64,000 bases of DNA from Bacteroidales bacterium (GCA_017527415.1 JAFXQA010000008.1:98848-162847), one strand, 5' to 3'. Counted from the first letter of the stretch, positions 16,793 to 24,470 are shown. The notes: generated from the sequence alone by a model not told the origin. Numbers and translations are program-made.

Positions 16793-17791
16793 ATGAAAAG
16801 GATTTTTAGTTTGGTTTTCGCCGTCCTGGCGCTTGTATCCTGCAAGAACAGCCACAAGGCCCTGCTTCCCAACGTGAGCGGAAAGGCCGGCGAAATTATG
16901 GTGGTGATCGAGAAAAACGACTGGGAAGGTGCTGTCGGCAATGCCACCCGCGAGCTTCTCGCGTGCGACTGCCCCTGGTTCCTCATGCGGGAGCCGCTGT
17001 ATTCCCTTTCGAACGTGACCCACGGCGGCTTTGCAGACATCTTCAAGGTGCACCGCAACATCGTTTACTTTGACATCGATCCCCAGGTGGCATCTACCGG
17101 AGTCAAGTACCTCCAGAATGTCTGGGCCCAGCCCCAGGCGGTAGTGAACGTTGCCGCTCCGGATTCACAGACCGCCGTAGACCTGCTTGAAAAGGAGGGC
17201 GCCAAGATCGTTTCCTTCATCGAGCAGGCCGAGCGGGACCGAATAATCCGCAACACCATGCGCTATGAGGAGAAGAACCTCGCCCCGATGGTGGCGGAGA
17301 TATTCGGAGGATGCATGCACTTCCCTACCGGTTACCAGTTCAAGAAGAAGACTTCGGATTTCATCTGGATCGCGGACGAAAAACAATACACGATCCAGGG
17401 AGTGTTCGTGTATCGTTATCCGGCCCTTGGCCTGAAGTCGGACTTCAGCAGGGCGAACATTATTGCTCACCGGAATGAAGTTCTGCGAAACAACGTTCCC
17501 GGCATGTTCGACAACACCTACATGACCACCGGCACCCTTCCCGAGCCCACCGTGGAGTTCATCAAATACAAGGGTCGCGAGTTTGCGCAAACCCGTGGAT
17601 ATTGGGAGGTTGCGAACGATTACATGGGCGGTCCCTTCGTCTCGCATTCATTCTACAGCCCGGACGGACTGTATGTAGTCGTGTGCGATGCATTCGTGTA
17701 TGCACCAAAGTACGACAAGCGCCAGTACCTGCGTCAGGTGGAATCCTTGCTGTATTCTTGGGAGTGGAAAGAAGAAAAGGCGCAAAATTAG
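16793..17791 (+). CDS. DUF4837 family lipoprotein
   Basis: 332 residues. The signal peptide ends with lipobox LVSC (Cys about 17). The remainder matches the DUF4837 family of Bacteroidota as I recall it: SGKAGEIMVVIEKNDWEG at the start of the domain, and conserved GYWEV...MGGPFVSHSFY near the C-terminus. The function is unknown; conserved linkage to dxr/rseP and its lipid anchor suggest an envelope role. It starts 4 bp after rseP and is the last gene of this operon. Confidence 0.8.
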   Translation: MKRIFSLVFAVLALVSCKNSHKALLPNVSGKAGEIMVVIEKNDWEGAVGNATRELLACDCPWFLMREPLYSLSNVTHGGFADIFKVHRNIVYFDIDPQVASTGVKYLQNVWAQPQAVVNVAAPDSQTAVDLLEKEGAKIVSFIEQAERDRIIRNTMRYEEKNLAPMVAEIFGGCMHFPTGYQFKKKTSDFIWIADEKQYTIQGVFVYRYPALGLKSDFSRANIIAHRNEVLRNNVPGMFDNTYMTTGTLPEPTVEFIKYKGREFAQTRGYWEVANDYMGGPFVSHSFYSPDGLYVVVCDAFVYAPKYDKRQYLRQVESLLYSWEWKEEKAQN

Positions 17792-17821
17792 TTGCTTAAT
17801 AAAAAAATATTCGTACCTTTG
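17791..17821 (+). promoter_or_regulatory. Promoter of tRNA-Glu / rpsT
   Basis: GTTG at 17791-17794 and TACCTTTG at 17814-17821 with 19 bp between. The tRNA starts 18 nt after the -7 box. Confidence 0.7.
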
Positions 17822-17839
17822 CACTCCTTTCGAAATGAT

Positions 17840-17911
17840 GGTGGGTTCGTATAATGGTTAGTACTCAGGATTTTCATTCCTGCAATAGGAGTTCGATTCT
17901 CCTACCCACTA
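17840..17911 (+). tRNA. tRNA-Glu (UUC)
   Basis: A 72-nt cloverleaf. The acceptor GGTGGGT pairs with ACCCACT (17904-17910, first pair G-T), the anticodon TTC lies in CAGGATTTTCATTCCTG, and the T-arm is AGGAGTTCGATTCTCCT. Discriminator A17911; CCA is not encoded. rpsT follows 26 bp later, probably on the same transcript. Confidence 0.95.
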
Positions 17912-17937
17912 CGAAAAAATTATAAAAAAGTATAACA

Positions 17938-18192
17938 ATGGCAAACAACGCATCAGCAGAGAAAGCCAATCGCCAAGGCGAAAGGCGGAGATTGCATAAC
18001 AAGTATTATGCAAAGACAACCAGGAACGCTATCCGCGCAATCCGTACAACAACCGATAAGAAGGCAGCCGAAGCAGAGGCACCCAAAGTTTACGCTATGA
18101 TCGACAAACTTGCAAAGCAGGGTGTCATCCACAAGAACAAGGCTTCGAACCTCAAGAGCGGTATCGCGCTGTATATCGGCAAGCTTTCTTAA
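17938..18192 (+). CDS. rpsT: 30S ribosomal protein S20
   Basis: 84 residues, very basic and Ala/Lys-rich, with the typical N-terminus (MANNASAEKANRQGERRR) and three-helix composition. S20 binds 16S rRNA early in small-subunit assembly. It lies between tRNA-Glu and tRNA-Pro and is closed by a strong terminator. Confidence 0.97.
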   Translation: MANNASAEKANRQGERRRLHNKYYAKTTRNAIRAIRTTTDKKAAEAEAPKVYAMIDKLAKQGVIHKNKASNLKSGIALYIGKLS

Positions 18193-18202
18193 TTTGACTC
18201 TG

Positions 18203-18230
18203 AGCGCGGTGCAATTCCGCGCTTTTTTTT
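18203..18230 (+). terminator. Intrinsic terminator of rpsT
   Basis: AGCGCGG, loop TGCAATT, CCGCGCT, then eight T residues. It directly abuts the tRNA-Pro acceptor stem. Confidence 0.9.
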
Positions 18231-18303
18231 CGAGAAGTAGCGCAGTTGGTAGCGCACTACGTTCGGGACGTAGGGGTCGGGCGTTCGAGTCGCCTCTTCT
18301 CGA
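18231..18303 (+). tRNA. tRNA-Pro (CGG)
   Basis: A 73-nt cloverleaf. Acceptor CGAGAAG/CTTCTCG, anticodon stem CTACG/CGTAG around loop TTCGGGA (anticodon CGG), T-loop TTCGAGT, discriminator A18303. No separate promoter is visible between the rpsT terminator and this gene, so it may depend on read-through and processing. Confidence 0.95.
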
Positions 18304-18335
18304 CAAAAGGCACCGGGTTTTCCGGTGCCTTTTGT
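18303..18335. terminator. Strong, potentially bidirectional terminator after tRNA-Pro
   Basis: ACAAAAGGCACCGG and CCGGTGCCTTTTGT are perfect inverse complements around a short GTTTT loop. A/T runs flank both sides of the stem. Confidence 0.85.
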
Positions 18336-18359
18336 CTTCGAAGGGCGACAAGCGCCTTT

Positions 18360-18379
18360 TTTAGGGGCCTGCCCCTAAA
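18360..18379. repeat. TTTAGGGGC palindrome, copy 1
   Basis: TTTAGGGGC-CT-GCCCCTAAA. The inverse strand reads TACTTTAGGGGCAGG and matches 50135-50155 beyond the palindrome itself (TAC before it, extra A after it). Both copies sit downstream of genes, where they could terminate transcription. Confidence 0.6.
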
Positions 18380-18520
18380 GTACCACGATCACCCACGCAC
18401 GCCTACGGCTTTAATGAGGGGCGATCCCCTCAAACTCCCCCGCAGCTCCCGGCCTTAGTCCTTCGGACCGGCCTCCGCCGTTCGCGCTGCTGCGCTCATC
18501 TCCTTTCGCTTCGAATCTGC

Positions 18521-18640
18521 GTATTTCGTAATCGCTTGATTATTAGCACTTTACCAAAACAGGTCATTCAAATTAACCGACCTGATTTAGCAACCGGTTG
18601 AATATCAATGGTTTAACAATCACACACTCCAAAACCGCCA
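18521..18640. repeat. ~120-bp dispersed repeat, copy 1
   Basis: It starts GTATTTCGTAATC and aligns without gaps to 27741 onward for the first ~73 bp. CAGGTC falls at offset 39 in both, followed 14 nt later by ACCTGATTT and then GCAA. The CAGGT/ACCTG pair forms a hairpin. A later AACCGCC end also matches. Confidence 0.7.
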
Positions 18641-18663
18641 AACCTCAGTTTATTTTTGGGCCC

Positions 18664-18750
18664 ACCCGTCAAGAAAAACCTGCAAAACCTCTACGGGTCG
18701 ACCGTTTTTTGCCCTACCCGTCAAGGAAAACCCGGGAAACCTCTACGGGT
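18664..18750. repeat. Two 35-bp palindromes with 17-bp spacer
   Basis: Copies at 18664-18698 and 18716-18750, each ACCCGT...ACGGGT at the ends with AAAACC and AAACCTCTACGGGT inside. The spacer (18699-18715) has a central T6 run. They are the inverse-oriented relatives of the three copies at 59095-59234, where the ends read ACCTGT/ACAGGT, a compensating change in the stem. Confidence 0.75.
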
Positions 18751-18894
18751 CGGGGGGTTCGCGAGTGGCTGGCCGCCGCGTCGCACACAACTCCGCGGCT
18801 ATGGTACCCGCCAGCTGCGGGGAGCTCGCCGAAAGGGCTCTCCTCGCCGGCGACCATGCCAGCGGGGACCAAAAAGTGGGTAGCGGGCCGTGGT

Positions 18895-18913
18895 GGGGAG
18901 GGGAAGGGAGGGG
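18895..18913 (+). other. G-quadruplex motif in G-rich stretch
   Basis: GGGG-A-GGGG-AA-GGG-A-GGGG: four G-runs with loops of 1, 2 and 1 nt, which fits a compact intramolecular quadruplex. It lies in a 300-bp stretch (18755-19062) strongly skewed to G on the plus strand, immediately 3' of aroF. Confidence 0.6.
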
Positions 18914-19063
18914 CGCAGTGTGGTGAGTCGGGGCGGGGGCCACAGTGGCGAGAGGTGAAGTGCCAGCGGGAGTGGCGGCGGGACCGGGCAGCGTGGCGGA
19001 GCGGGGGTGCGCTGGAGGCGGGCAGGGAGCGGGACCGAGCAGCGGTACGGGACCGCGGCGGGA

Positions 19064-20143
19064 CTACTTATTCTGTTCGGCGACGGAGGCGTCGTGGATG
19101 GTGTTGAAGATGCGCTTAATGAAATCGATATCGATGCCGTAACCTTCGGCGGAGGCGGCGACTTTCTCCAGAACCGCATCCCAGCGGGTGGGCTGCAGGA
19201 TCGCCACGCTGTTTTCCTTTTTCAGATCACCGATCTTGCGGCTGACCTTCATGCGGGAAGCCAGTGTGAACACCAGATTCTCGTCCAGTACGTCTATCTG
19301 GGCACGCAACTGCCCGAGCTCGTCGTTGAAATTCTCGTCGGCAGTGGCGGCATCACGCACAACCAGTGACTCGAGCAATTCTATCAGGGCAGCTGGTGTA
19401 AGCTGCTGGGCGGCATCGCTCAGGGCGCAGGAAGGGTCGCGGTGGCTCTCGATCATGAGGCCCTCGAAACCGAGGTCCATCGCCCTCTGCGAAAGCTCGT
19501 GCAGATACTCCCTCTTGCCTCCCATATGGCTGGGGTCAGCGAACAGGGGAATCTCCGGATAACGGGCACGAAGTTCCACTGCCATCTCCCACTGCGGGGC
19601 ATTGCGGTACTTGATCCTGGAAGCGGTGGACACTCCCCTGTGGATTGCGCCCAATTTGCGGATACCCTGGGCATAGAGCCTCTCGAAGGCCCCTATCCAA
19701 AGGTCCAGGTCCGGATTGACGGGATTCTTCACGAGCACGGGGATATCGGTGTCGCGCAGAGCCTCGGCTATCTCCTGTACCAAAAACGGATTTGCAGTAG
19801 TCCGGGCACCCAGCCAGACCATGTCCACTCCGTGCTTCAGGCATTCGAACACGTGCTTCTCGCTGGCGACCTCGGTGCATACCCTCATCCCCAGTTCGTC
19901 CTTCACCCTTCGAAGCCACTTGAGACCAAGCACACCAATACCCTCGAAGCATCCTGGATGCGTGCGGGGCTTCCATATGCCTGCACGGAATACGTTGATG
20001 CCAATCTCTTTCAGCCCTCGGGCGGTCTCCATCACCTGCTCCTCGCTTTCCGCGCTGCATGGGCCTGCAATCACGCAGGGCCGGGGCGGAAGATGGAAGA
20101 ATCCCCAGTCGTTCAGGGGGATCAAATCGAACTTTGCTGCCAT
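19064..20143 (-). CDS. aroF: Bifunctional DAHP synthase / chorismate mutase (type II)
   Basis: 359 residues. The N-terminal ~265 residues form a type-I-beta/KDPG-like DAHP synthase: PCVIAGPCSAESEEQ, GIWKPRTHPGCFEG, LVKNPVNPD, FADPSHMGG, IESHRDP. The C-terminal ~90 residues are an AroQ-type chorismate mutase (ELGQLRAQIDVLDENLV and SRKIGDLKKE). It condenses PEP and erythrose-4-P, and converts chorismate to prephenate. This fused order is typical of Bacteroidota, and the mutase domain may give allosteric control. It is the last gene of a six-gene operon; its start codon overlaps the tyrA stop by one base. Confidence 0.95.
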   Translation of the reverse strand: MAAKFDLIPLNDWGFFHLPPRPCVIAGPCSAESEEQVMETARGLKEIGINVFRAGIWKPRTHPGCFEGIGVLGLKWLRRVKDELGMRVCTEVASEKHVFECLKHGVDMVWLGARTTANPFLVQEIAEALRDTDIPVLVKNPVNPDLDLWIGAFERLYAQGIRKLGAIHRGVSTASRIKYRNAPQWEMAVELRARYPEIPLFADPSHMGGKREYLHELSQRAMDLGFEGLMIESHRDPSCALSDAAQQLTPAALIELLESLVVRDAATADENFNDELGQLRAQIDVLDENLVFTLASRMKVSRKIGDLKKENSVAILQPTRWDAVLEKVAASAEGYGIDIDFIKRIFNTIHDASVAEQNK

Positions 20144-20988
20144 TATCGGATAATGCGTTTAATCTTGTTACCTTCTTCTATGAGCTCCCGGATACGGTCT
20201 GCGTCGTAAGCGTCGATCGCCGTGCGGAACTCCTTCATCTTATCTATATAGGTGTCTATCACGCGGAGCACATTGTCGTGGTTCTGAGCCAGGATGGGCA
20301 CCCACATGTCCGCGCTGCTCTTGGCCAGGCGGACGGTGGAGGAAAAACCACCTGATGCGAGGTCGAAAATATGCTTCTCGTCCTTCTCCTTATCGAGCAC
20401 TGTGAGCGCCAGGGCGAAGGATGTAATGTGCGAAATATGAGATACATACGCCACGTGCATGTCGTGCGCGTCGCTGCGCATGCGTATCACGCGCATGTTC
20501 AGCACGTCATACAGTTTCTCTGCCAGTCGCACCGCCTTGGGAGAGGATTCTTCAATGTCGCAGAAGATGCATGCGCGGCCGTCGAAGAGCCCCGGCATCG
20601 CCGCCCAGGGGCCGGAATACTCGGTGCCGGCCATAGGATGGGTGGCCACATATTGGGCACGGGCCTTGTGCCCGGCCGCCACCTGGCAGAGACTCTCCTT
20701 CACGGAGCAGACGTCCAGCACCACCTTATCGGTGCCGGCGGCCAGGTCCAGGATACGTGGCAGCAACTTTACGGCACTGCCGACGGGAATCGCGATAACG
20801 ATGACATCCGAACCTGCCACGCAGTCTTCCAGCGAAACGATCTCATCTGCCAGCCCTATCTTGAGGGCAGCCTCGGCATTCAGCTTTTCGTTCTCCACGC
20901 CCAGCACCTTCTCCGCAAAACCGCGTCTGCGAAGGTCGATGGCCATGGAGCCGCCGATAAGGCCGAGGCCAATAACACCTACTATCAT
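20143..20988 (-). CDS. tyrA: Prephenate dehydrogenase
   Basis: 281 residues. N-terminal NAD-binding GVIGLGLIGGSMAIDL (4-19), then VIVIAIPV and the DVCSVKE turn. The HPMAGTEYSGP motif (about 136-146) carries the catalytic His, and MRSDAHDMHVAYVSHISH is a typical prephenate-binding helix region. It converts prephenate to 4-hydroxyphenylpyruvate for tyrosine. It overlaps the upstream aminotransferase stop by 4 bp (ATGA). No ACT domain is present. Confidence 0.95.
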   Translation of the reverse strand: MIVGVIGLGLIGGSMAIDLRRRGFAEKVLGVENEKLNAEAALKIGLADEIVSLEDCVAGSDVIVIAIPVGSAVKLLPRILDLAAGTDKVVLDVCSVKESLCQVAAGHKARAQYVATHPMAGTEYSGPWAAMPGLFDGRACIFCDIEESSPKAVRLAEKLYDVLNMRVIRMRSDAHDMHVAYVSHISHITSFALALTVLDKEKDEKHIFDLASGGFSSTVRLAKSSADMWVPILAQNHDNVLRVIDTYIDKMKEFRTAIDAYDADRIRELIEEGNKIKRIIR

Positions 20989-22148
20989 ATTACAGCTTTT
21001 ATCTTTTCCAGCGCCCGCTCGAACACCTCGACGGAGGCACAGAGCGAAACGCGCAGGTAGTTTTCTCCATTATGCCCGAAGATGAATCCGGGAGTGATGA
21101 ACACTCCGGCCTCGTGCAGAAGTTTGTCCGAAAGATCCACCGGTGAAACGCCTTCGGGGACGCGACCCCAAAGGAAAAGCCCCTGGGAATCAGGGTTATA
21201 GCGCACTCCGAGGGCATCGAACAACTTCCCGGCAACCACCCGTCTGCGGGCGTATTCGGCATTCAGCGCCGCGAACCACTCCGGCCCCTGCCTCAGCGCT
21301 TCCACGGCCGCCAGCTGCAGCGGCCGGAAAATCCCGGAATCCAGCTGGCTTTTCACCTTCAGTATCTCATAAATCACGTCGGCGGACGATGCCACCATCC
21401 CCATACGCCAGCCGGCCATGTTGTGGGCCTTGCTCAGGGAGTTCAGCTCCAGGCAGCAGTCCTTCGCACCGGGCACCGCCAGTAAAGAATGATGCTCGGA
21501 AGCCAGGATGAAACTATATGGATTGTCGTTGCAGACAAGTATCCCGTGCCTGCGTCCGAAATCCACAAGCCTCTCATACAGAGCCGGATCCGCCGGCGCT
21601 CCGGTAGGCATGTTGGGGTAGTTCGTCCACATCATCTTCACCCCGGTCAGGTCGCGGGCTTCCAGCGCATCCATATCCGGCTGCCAGCCCAGGGACTCCA
21701 CCAGGTCGTAGGTCACGATCTCCGCCTCGCAAAGGCGTGCAGCGGAGCTGTAGGTAGGATATCCCGGATCCGGCACCAGCACTTTGTCGCCAGGGTTCAG
21801 GAAAGCCAGCGAGGTAATCAGGATACCCTCCTTAGAGCCTGTCAGCGGCTGTATTTCGGAAGATGGATCAAGTGCTACTCCATACCAGCGGGAGTACCAG
21901 TCGGCATAGGCCCGGCGCAGTTCAGCAATACCCACATAAGGCTGATAGGCGTGCACACCGTCTTTTACCGCCACTTCGCAAAGGCGGTCGATTGCCGCCT
22001 GCGGAGGGCGTCCGTCCGGAGACCCTATCCCGAGGTTGATCACGGGCTCGGTGCGGCCGTCCGCGTTCATCGCGGCAATCTCACGGTTCTTCTTCGAGAA
22101 ATAATACTCTTTCACACTCGAGGTGCGGTCTGCTGGCTGGATGATCAT
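20985..22148 (-). CDS. Class I/II aminotransferase of aromatic amino-acid operon
   Basis: 387 residues, fold type I PLP enzyme. GSKEG near residue 108, YPNMPTGAP, CNDNPYSF and the Schiff-base Lys in LNSLSKAHNMAGWRMG (about residue 236) are present. Sequence style resembles LL-diaminopimelate/aspartate-type aminotransferases. Its place between pheA and tyrA suggests that it makes Phe and Tyr from phenylpyruvate and hydroxyphenylpyruvate, although aspartate or diaminopimelate activity cannot be excluded. It overlaps both neighbours by 4 bp. Confidence 0.88.
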   Translation of the reverse strand: MIIQPADRTSSVKEYYFSKKNREIAAMNADGRTEPVINLGIGSPDGRPPQAAIDRLCEVAVKDGVHAYQPYVGIAELRRAYADWYSRWYGVALDPSSEIQPLTGSKEGILITSLAFLNPGDKVLVPDPGYPTYSSAARLCEAEIVTYDLVESLGWQPDMDALEARDLTGVKMMWTNYPNMPTGAPADPALYERLVDFGRRHGILVCNDNPYSFILASEHHSLLAVPGAKDCCLELNSLSKAHNMAGWRMGMVASSADVIYEILKVKSQLDSGIFRPLQLAAVEALRQGPEWFAALNAEYARRRVVAGKLFDALGVRYNPDSQGLFLWGRVPEGVSPVDLSDKLLHEAGVFITPGFIFGHNGENYLRVSLCASVEVFERALEKIKAVI

Positions 22149-22975
22149 AGGGCGGCGGTGTATTCTCCGAGAATCTGGAATTCTTCAATCAGGGGCCGAA
22201 CGGCCGAGATGGCCTGCCGGTACCTGGCATAGGAGCCGAATTTGATATCGGCGTAAAAGAAGTACTGCCACTCCTTGCCGGGGATGGGCAGGGACTGGAT
22301 TCGGGTGAGGTTCATCTCATAGAATGAGAGTATGGTGAGGATGTGGGCAAGGCTTCCGGGAGTATGCGGCAGGGTGAAGCAAAGGGAAGCCTTGTTGATA
22401 TTATCTTCCCTAACCGACAGCGAGTCGTCCATGATGAGGAAGCGGGTGAAATTCTGCTTGTAGGTTTCTATGCCGGGGGCGAGGATCTCAAGCCCATAAA
22501 GCTCCGAAGCAAGCCGGGATGCAACCGCGCCAACCCCCATCAGGCCCTCACGGGCCACGTCTGCGGCCGATTTGGCAGTATCTTCCGACTCCACCAGGCG
22601 GATATGCGGCCAGTCCTTGAAAAACTCGCGGGTCTGATTGATGGCCATGTAGTGGGTGCGCACTTCGTGTATATCCTCCATCTTCTGCCCGGGAAGGGCC
22701 ATGAGGTTCTGCTCAATGCGGAGGAAAACTTCTCCCTTGATCTTCTGGGGGTTCTTGCGGAGGAGGTCGAAGTTGGGGATGAGGCCGCCGGAAACGGTGT
22801 TCTCGATGGCCATCACCGCGGCATCAGCCTCTCCCCTGCCGATGGCCTCATACAGGCCGTCGAAGGTATCGCACTCCACTATACGGAGCGCATCCTCCCC
22901 CACAGAGGAGTAGAATCTCCGCGCAGCTTCCTCGTGAAAACAGCCGGAATAACCCTGGATAGCAACTTTCCTCAT
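22145..22975 (-). CDS. pheA: Prephenate dehydratase
   Basis: 276 residues from ATG 22975, which overlaps the rfbC stop as ATGA; longer starts would read into rfbC. The N-terminus RKVAIQGYSGCFHEEAA is typical. The catalytic region contains IENTVSGG (about 72) and MAINQTREF. The regulatory ACT domain (about 180-260) has the phenylalanine-binding GSLAHILTILSF and LTRIQSLPI patterns. It makes phenylpyruvate, probably feedback-inhibited by Phe. Confidence 0.94.
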   Translation of the reverse strand: MRKVAIQGYSGCFHEEAARRFYSSVGEDALRIVECDTFDGLYEAIGRGEADAAVMAIENTVSGGLIPNFDLLRKNPQKIKGEVFLRIEQNLMALPGQKMEDIHEVRTHYMAINQTREFFKDWPHIRLVESEDTAKSAADVAREGLMGVGAVASRLASELYGLEILAPGIETYKQNFTRFLIMDDSLSVREDNINKASLCFTLPHTPGSLAHILTILSFYEMNLTRIQSLPIPGKEWQYFFYADIKFGSYARYRQAISAVRPLIEEFQILGEYTAAL

Positions 22976-23550
22976 CAATATAAACTGCTGCCGTAGATGA
23001 AGAGGTCCTCCGCCGGAACATCCTTCAGGCACGGGTGGTGACTGTCTTTCTCGCTGAGCAGCACCTCCTCCGCCGGAATTCCCCAGTCTATCCCTAGGTC
23101 AGGATCATCCCATGCGACCGCCCCTTCCGCGCCAGGATTGTAGAAGCTGTCGCACTTGTACTGGAAAACCGCCTCGTCGCTGAGTACGCTGAACCCGTGG
23201 GCGAATCCGCGGGGGATGAACAGCTGGGAGGCATTCTCGCCGGAAAGTTCCGCCCCAACCCATTTGCCGAATGTGGGACTTCCCACCCGGATGTCGACTG
23301 CGATGTCGAGGACTCTTCCCCTTATTACACGTACTAACTTTGCCTGAGCGGCATCCCCCTTCTGGTAGTGAAGACCACGCACCACTCCACGGCAGGATTT
23401 GCTTTCGTTATCCTGCACGAAGTGCACGGGGTACACCAGTTCCGCGAAGGCCTTTTCGTTGAAAGATTCGAAAAAATACCCCCGTACGTCCCGGAAAATG
23501 TCGGGATGAACTATGATTACCTCGGGTATGGATGTATGCTCAATTCTCAT
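22975..23550 (-). CDS. rfbC: dTDP-4-dehydrorhamnose 3,5-epimerase
   Basis: 191 residues, cupin epimerase. HPDIFRDVRGYFFESFN near the start, FVQDNESKSCRGVVRGLHYQ (about 46-65, His catalytic base), and IPRGFAHGFSVLSDEAVFQYKC are all present. The third step of dTDP-rhamnose synthesis. It overlaps rfbD by 11 bp and pheA by 1-3 bp. rfbA and rfbB are not in the window, so the pathway must be completed elsewhere. Confidence 0.95.
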   Translation of the reverse strand: MRIEHTSIPEVIIVHPDIFRDVRGYFFESFNEKAFAELVYPVHFVQDNESKSCRGVVRGLHYQKGDAAQAKLVRVIRGRVLDIAVDIRVGSPTFGKWVGAELSGENASQLFIPRGFAHGFSVLSDEAVFQYKCDSFYNPGAEGAVAWDDPDLGIDWGIPAEEVLLSEKDSHHPCLKDVPAEDLFIYGSSLY

Positions 23551-24439
23551 TCTTAAAAAACTCTATGCATTCCTTCAGGGGCTCGGTCCAGTGAGGGATG
23601 CTTATGCCGAAAGTGGCCTTTACGAGGCTCTTGTCCAGCACGGAATAATGCGGGCGCCTGGCTTTGGAAGGATAGTCGGACGTCTTGCAGGGGACCACCT
23701 TGCATTTGTGAGCGGCAAGCGAGCAGATCTCGCTTGCGAAATCGTACCAGCTGCACACACCCTCGTTGGTGAAGTTGTAGATGCCGGTCCTGTTAAGCAT
23801 CCCGCTGTCGATAATGTTCACAATGAACCTGGCCAGGTCCGGGCCGTATGTAGGAGTGCCCGTCTGATCGTTCACCACCTTCACCTGCGGATGGTTGGCG
23901 GTGAGATTGAACATGGTCCTGGCGAAATTGCGGCCGTATTTGGAATACATCCAGGCGGTGCGTATGATGATGTATTTGCAGGCGGATGCCTTCACAGACC
24001 TCTCCCCGGCCAGTTTCGTGGCCCCGTACACGCCCAGGGGCGAAGGGTCGGCATCTTCCGGTATGGGTGTGGAGGCATTTCCGCCGAAGATGTAGTCGGT
24101 GGAGATATGTATCAGCACGGCGCCGCGGCGCTTGGCGGTGGATGCCAGATTGGCGGCCGCCACGTGGTTCAGCTGATCGGCGAAATCGCTTTCGTCTTCT
24201 GCCTTGTCTACGTTGGTGTAGCCGGCGCAATTGATTATGACATCGATGTTTTCGGAGTCTGCCACAATGTCGACGGCAGCAGGATTGCAGATGTCCAGGC
24301 GGACCGTTTCCAGATCCGGAAGGTCGCAGATGTCGGAAAAGACATAGCGGTTGCAGCTGCCCTTGCTCGCATCCCGAAGGCAGCGGCCGAGCTGTCCGTT
24401 GCCTCCTGTTACGAGAATATTGAGCTTTTTATCTTTCAT
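23540..24439 (-). CDS. rfbD: dTDP-4-dehydrorhamnose reductase
   Basis: 299 residues from ATG 24439. NADPH-binding TGGNGQLGRCLR is at residues 9-20. The SDR-type catalytic pair lies in YGATKLAGE (about residues 148-156), preceded by STDYIFGG. Last step of dTDP-L-rhamnose synthesis for surface polysaccharide. First gene of the rfbD-rfbC-pheA-aminotransferase-tyrA-aroF operon. Its -7 box ends 7 nt before ATG, so its mRNA is probably nearly leaderless. Confidence 0.93.
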   Translation of the reverse strand: MKDKKLNILVTGGNGQLGRCLRDASKGSCNRYVFSDICDLPDLETVRLDICNPAAVDIVADSENIDVIINCAGYTNVDKAEDESDFADQLNHVAAANLASTAKRRGAVLIHISTDYIFGGNASTPIPEDADPSPLGVYGATKLAGERSVKASACKYIIIRTAWMYSKYGRNFARTMFNLTANHPQVKVVNDQTGTPTYGPDLARFIVNIIDSGMLNRTGIYNFTNEGVCSWYDFASEICSLAAHKCKVVPCKTSDYPSKARRPHYSVLDKSLVKATFGISIPHWTEPLKECIEFFKNEN

Positions 24440-24446
24440 TATCTTA

Positions 24447-24464
24447 CAAAAATAGTTATTTTTG
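24447..24464. promoter_or_regulatory. Back-to-back -7 boxes of rfbD (-) and rnhA (+)
   Basis: CAAAAATA-GT-TATTTTTG is almost a perfect palindrome. The minus-strand TATTTTTG (24447-24454) serves rfbD and the plus-strand TATTTTTG (24457-24464) serves rnhA, with only 2 bp between. RNA polymerase could hardly occupy both at once, so the two directions may compete. Each box ends 6-7 nt from its start codon. Confidence 0.65.
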
Positions 24465-24470
24465 TTGAAA

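Larger units (their letters stand above)
18336..19063. other. Gene-free, repeat-packed convergent intergenic block
   Basis: About 730 bp between tRNA-Pro (+) and aroF (-) with no credible gene. From left to right: a TTTAGGGGC palindrome; several short hairpins (GAGGGG-CGAT-CCCCTC, GTCC-TTC-GGAC); a 120-bp repeat shared with 27741-27854; two 35-bp palindromes shared with 59095-59234; and a 300-bp very G-rich stretch with a quadruplex motif and degenerate GCGGGACCG repeats. Open frames here are low-complexity. Confidence 0.75.

Noticed and set aside
18799-19179. 126-codon Pro/Arg/Ser-rich minus frame beside aroF
   Set aside because: Low-complexity product of the G-rich stretch and overlapping the aroF 3' end in another frame; no start signal or homology-like pattern.
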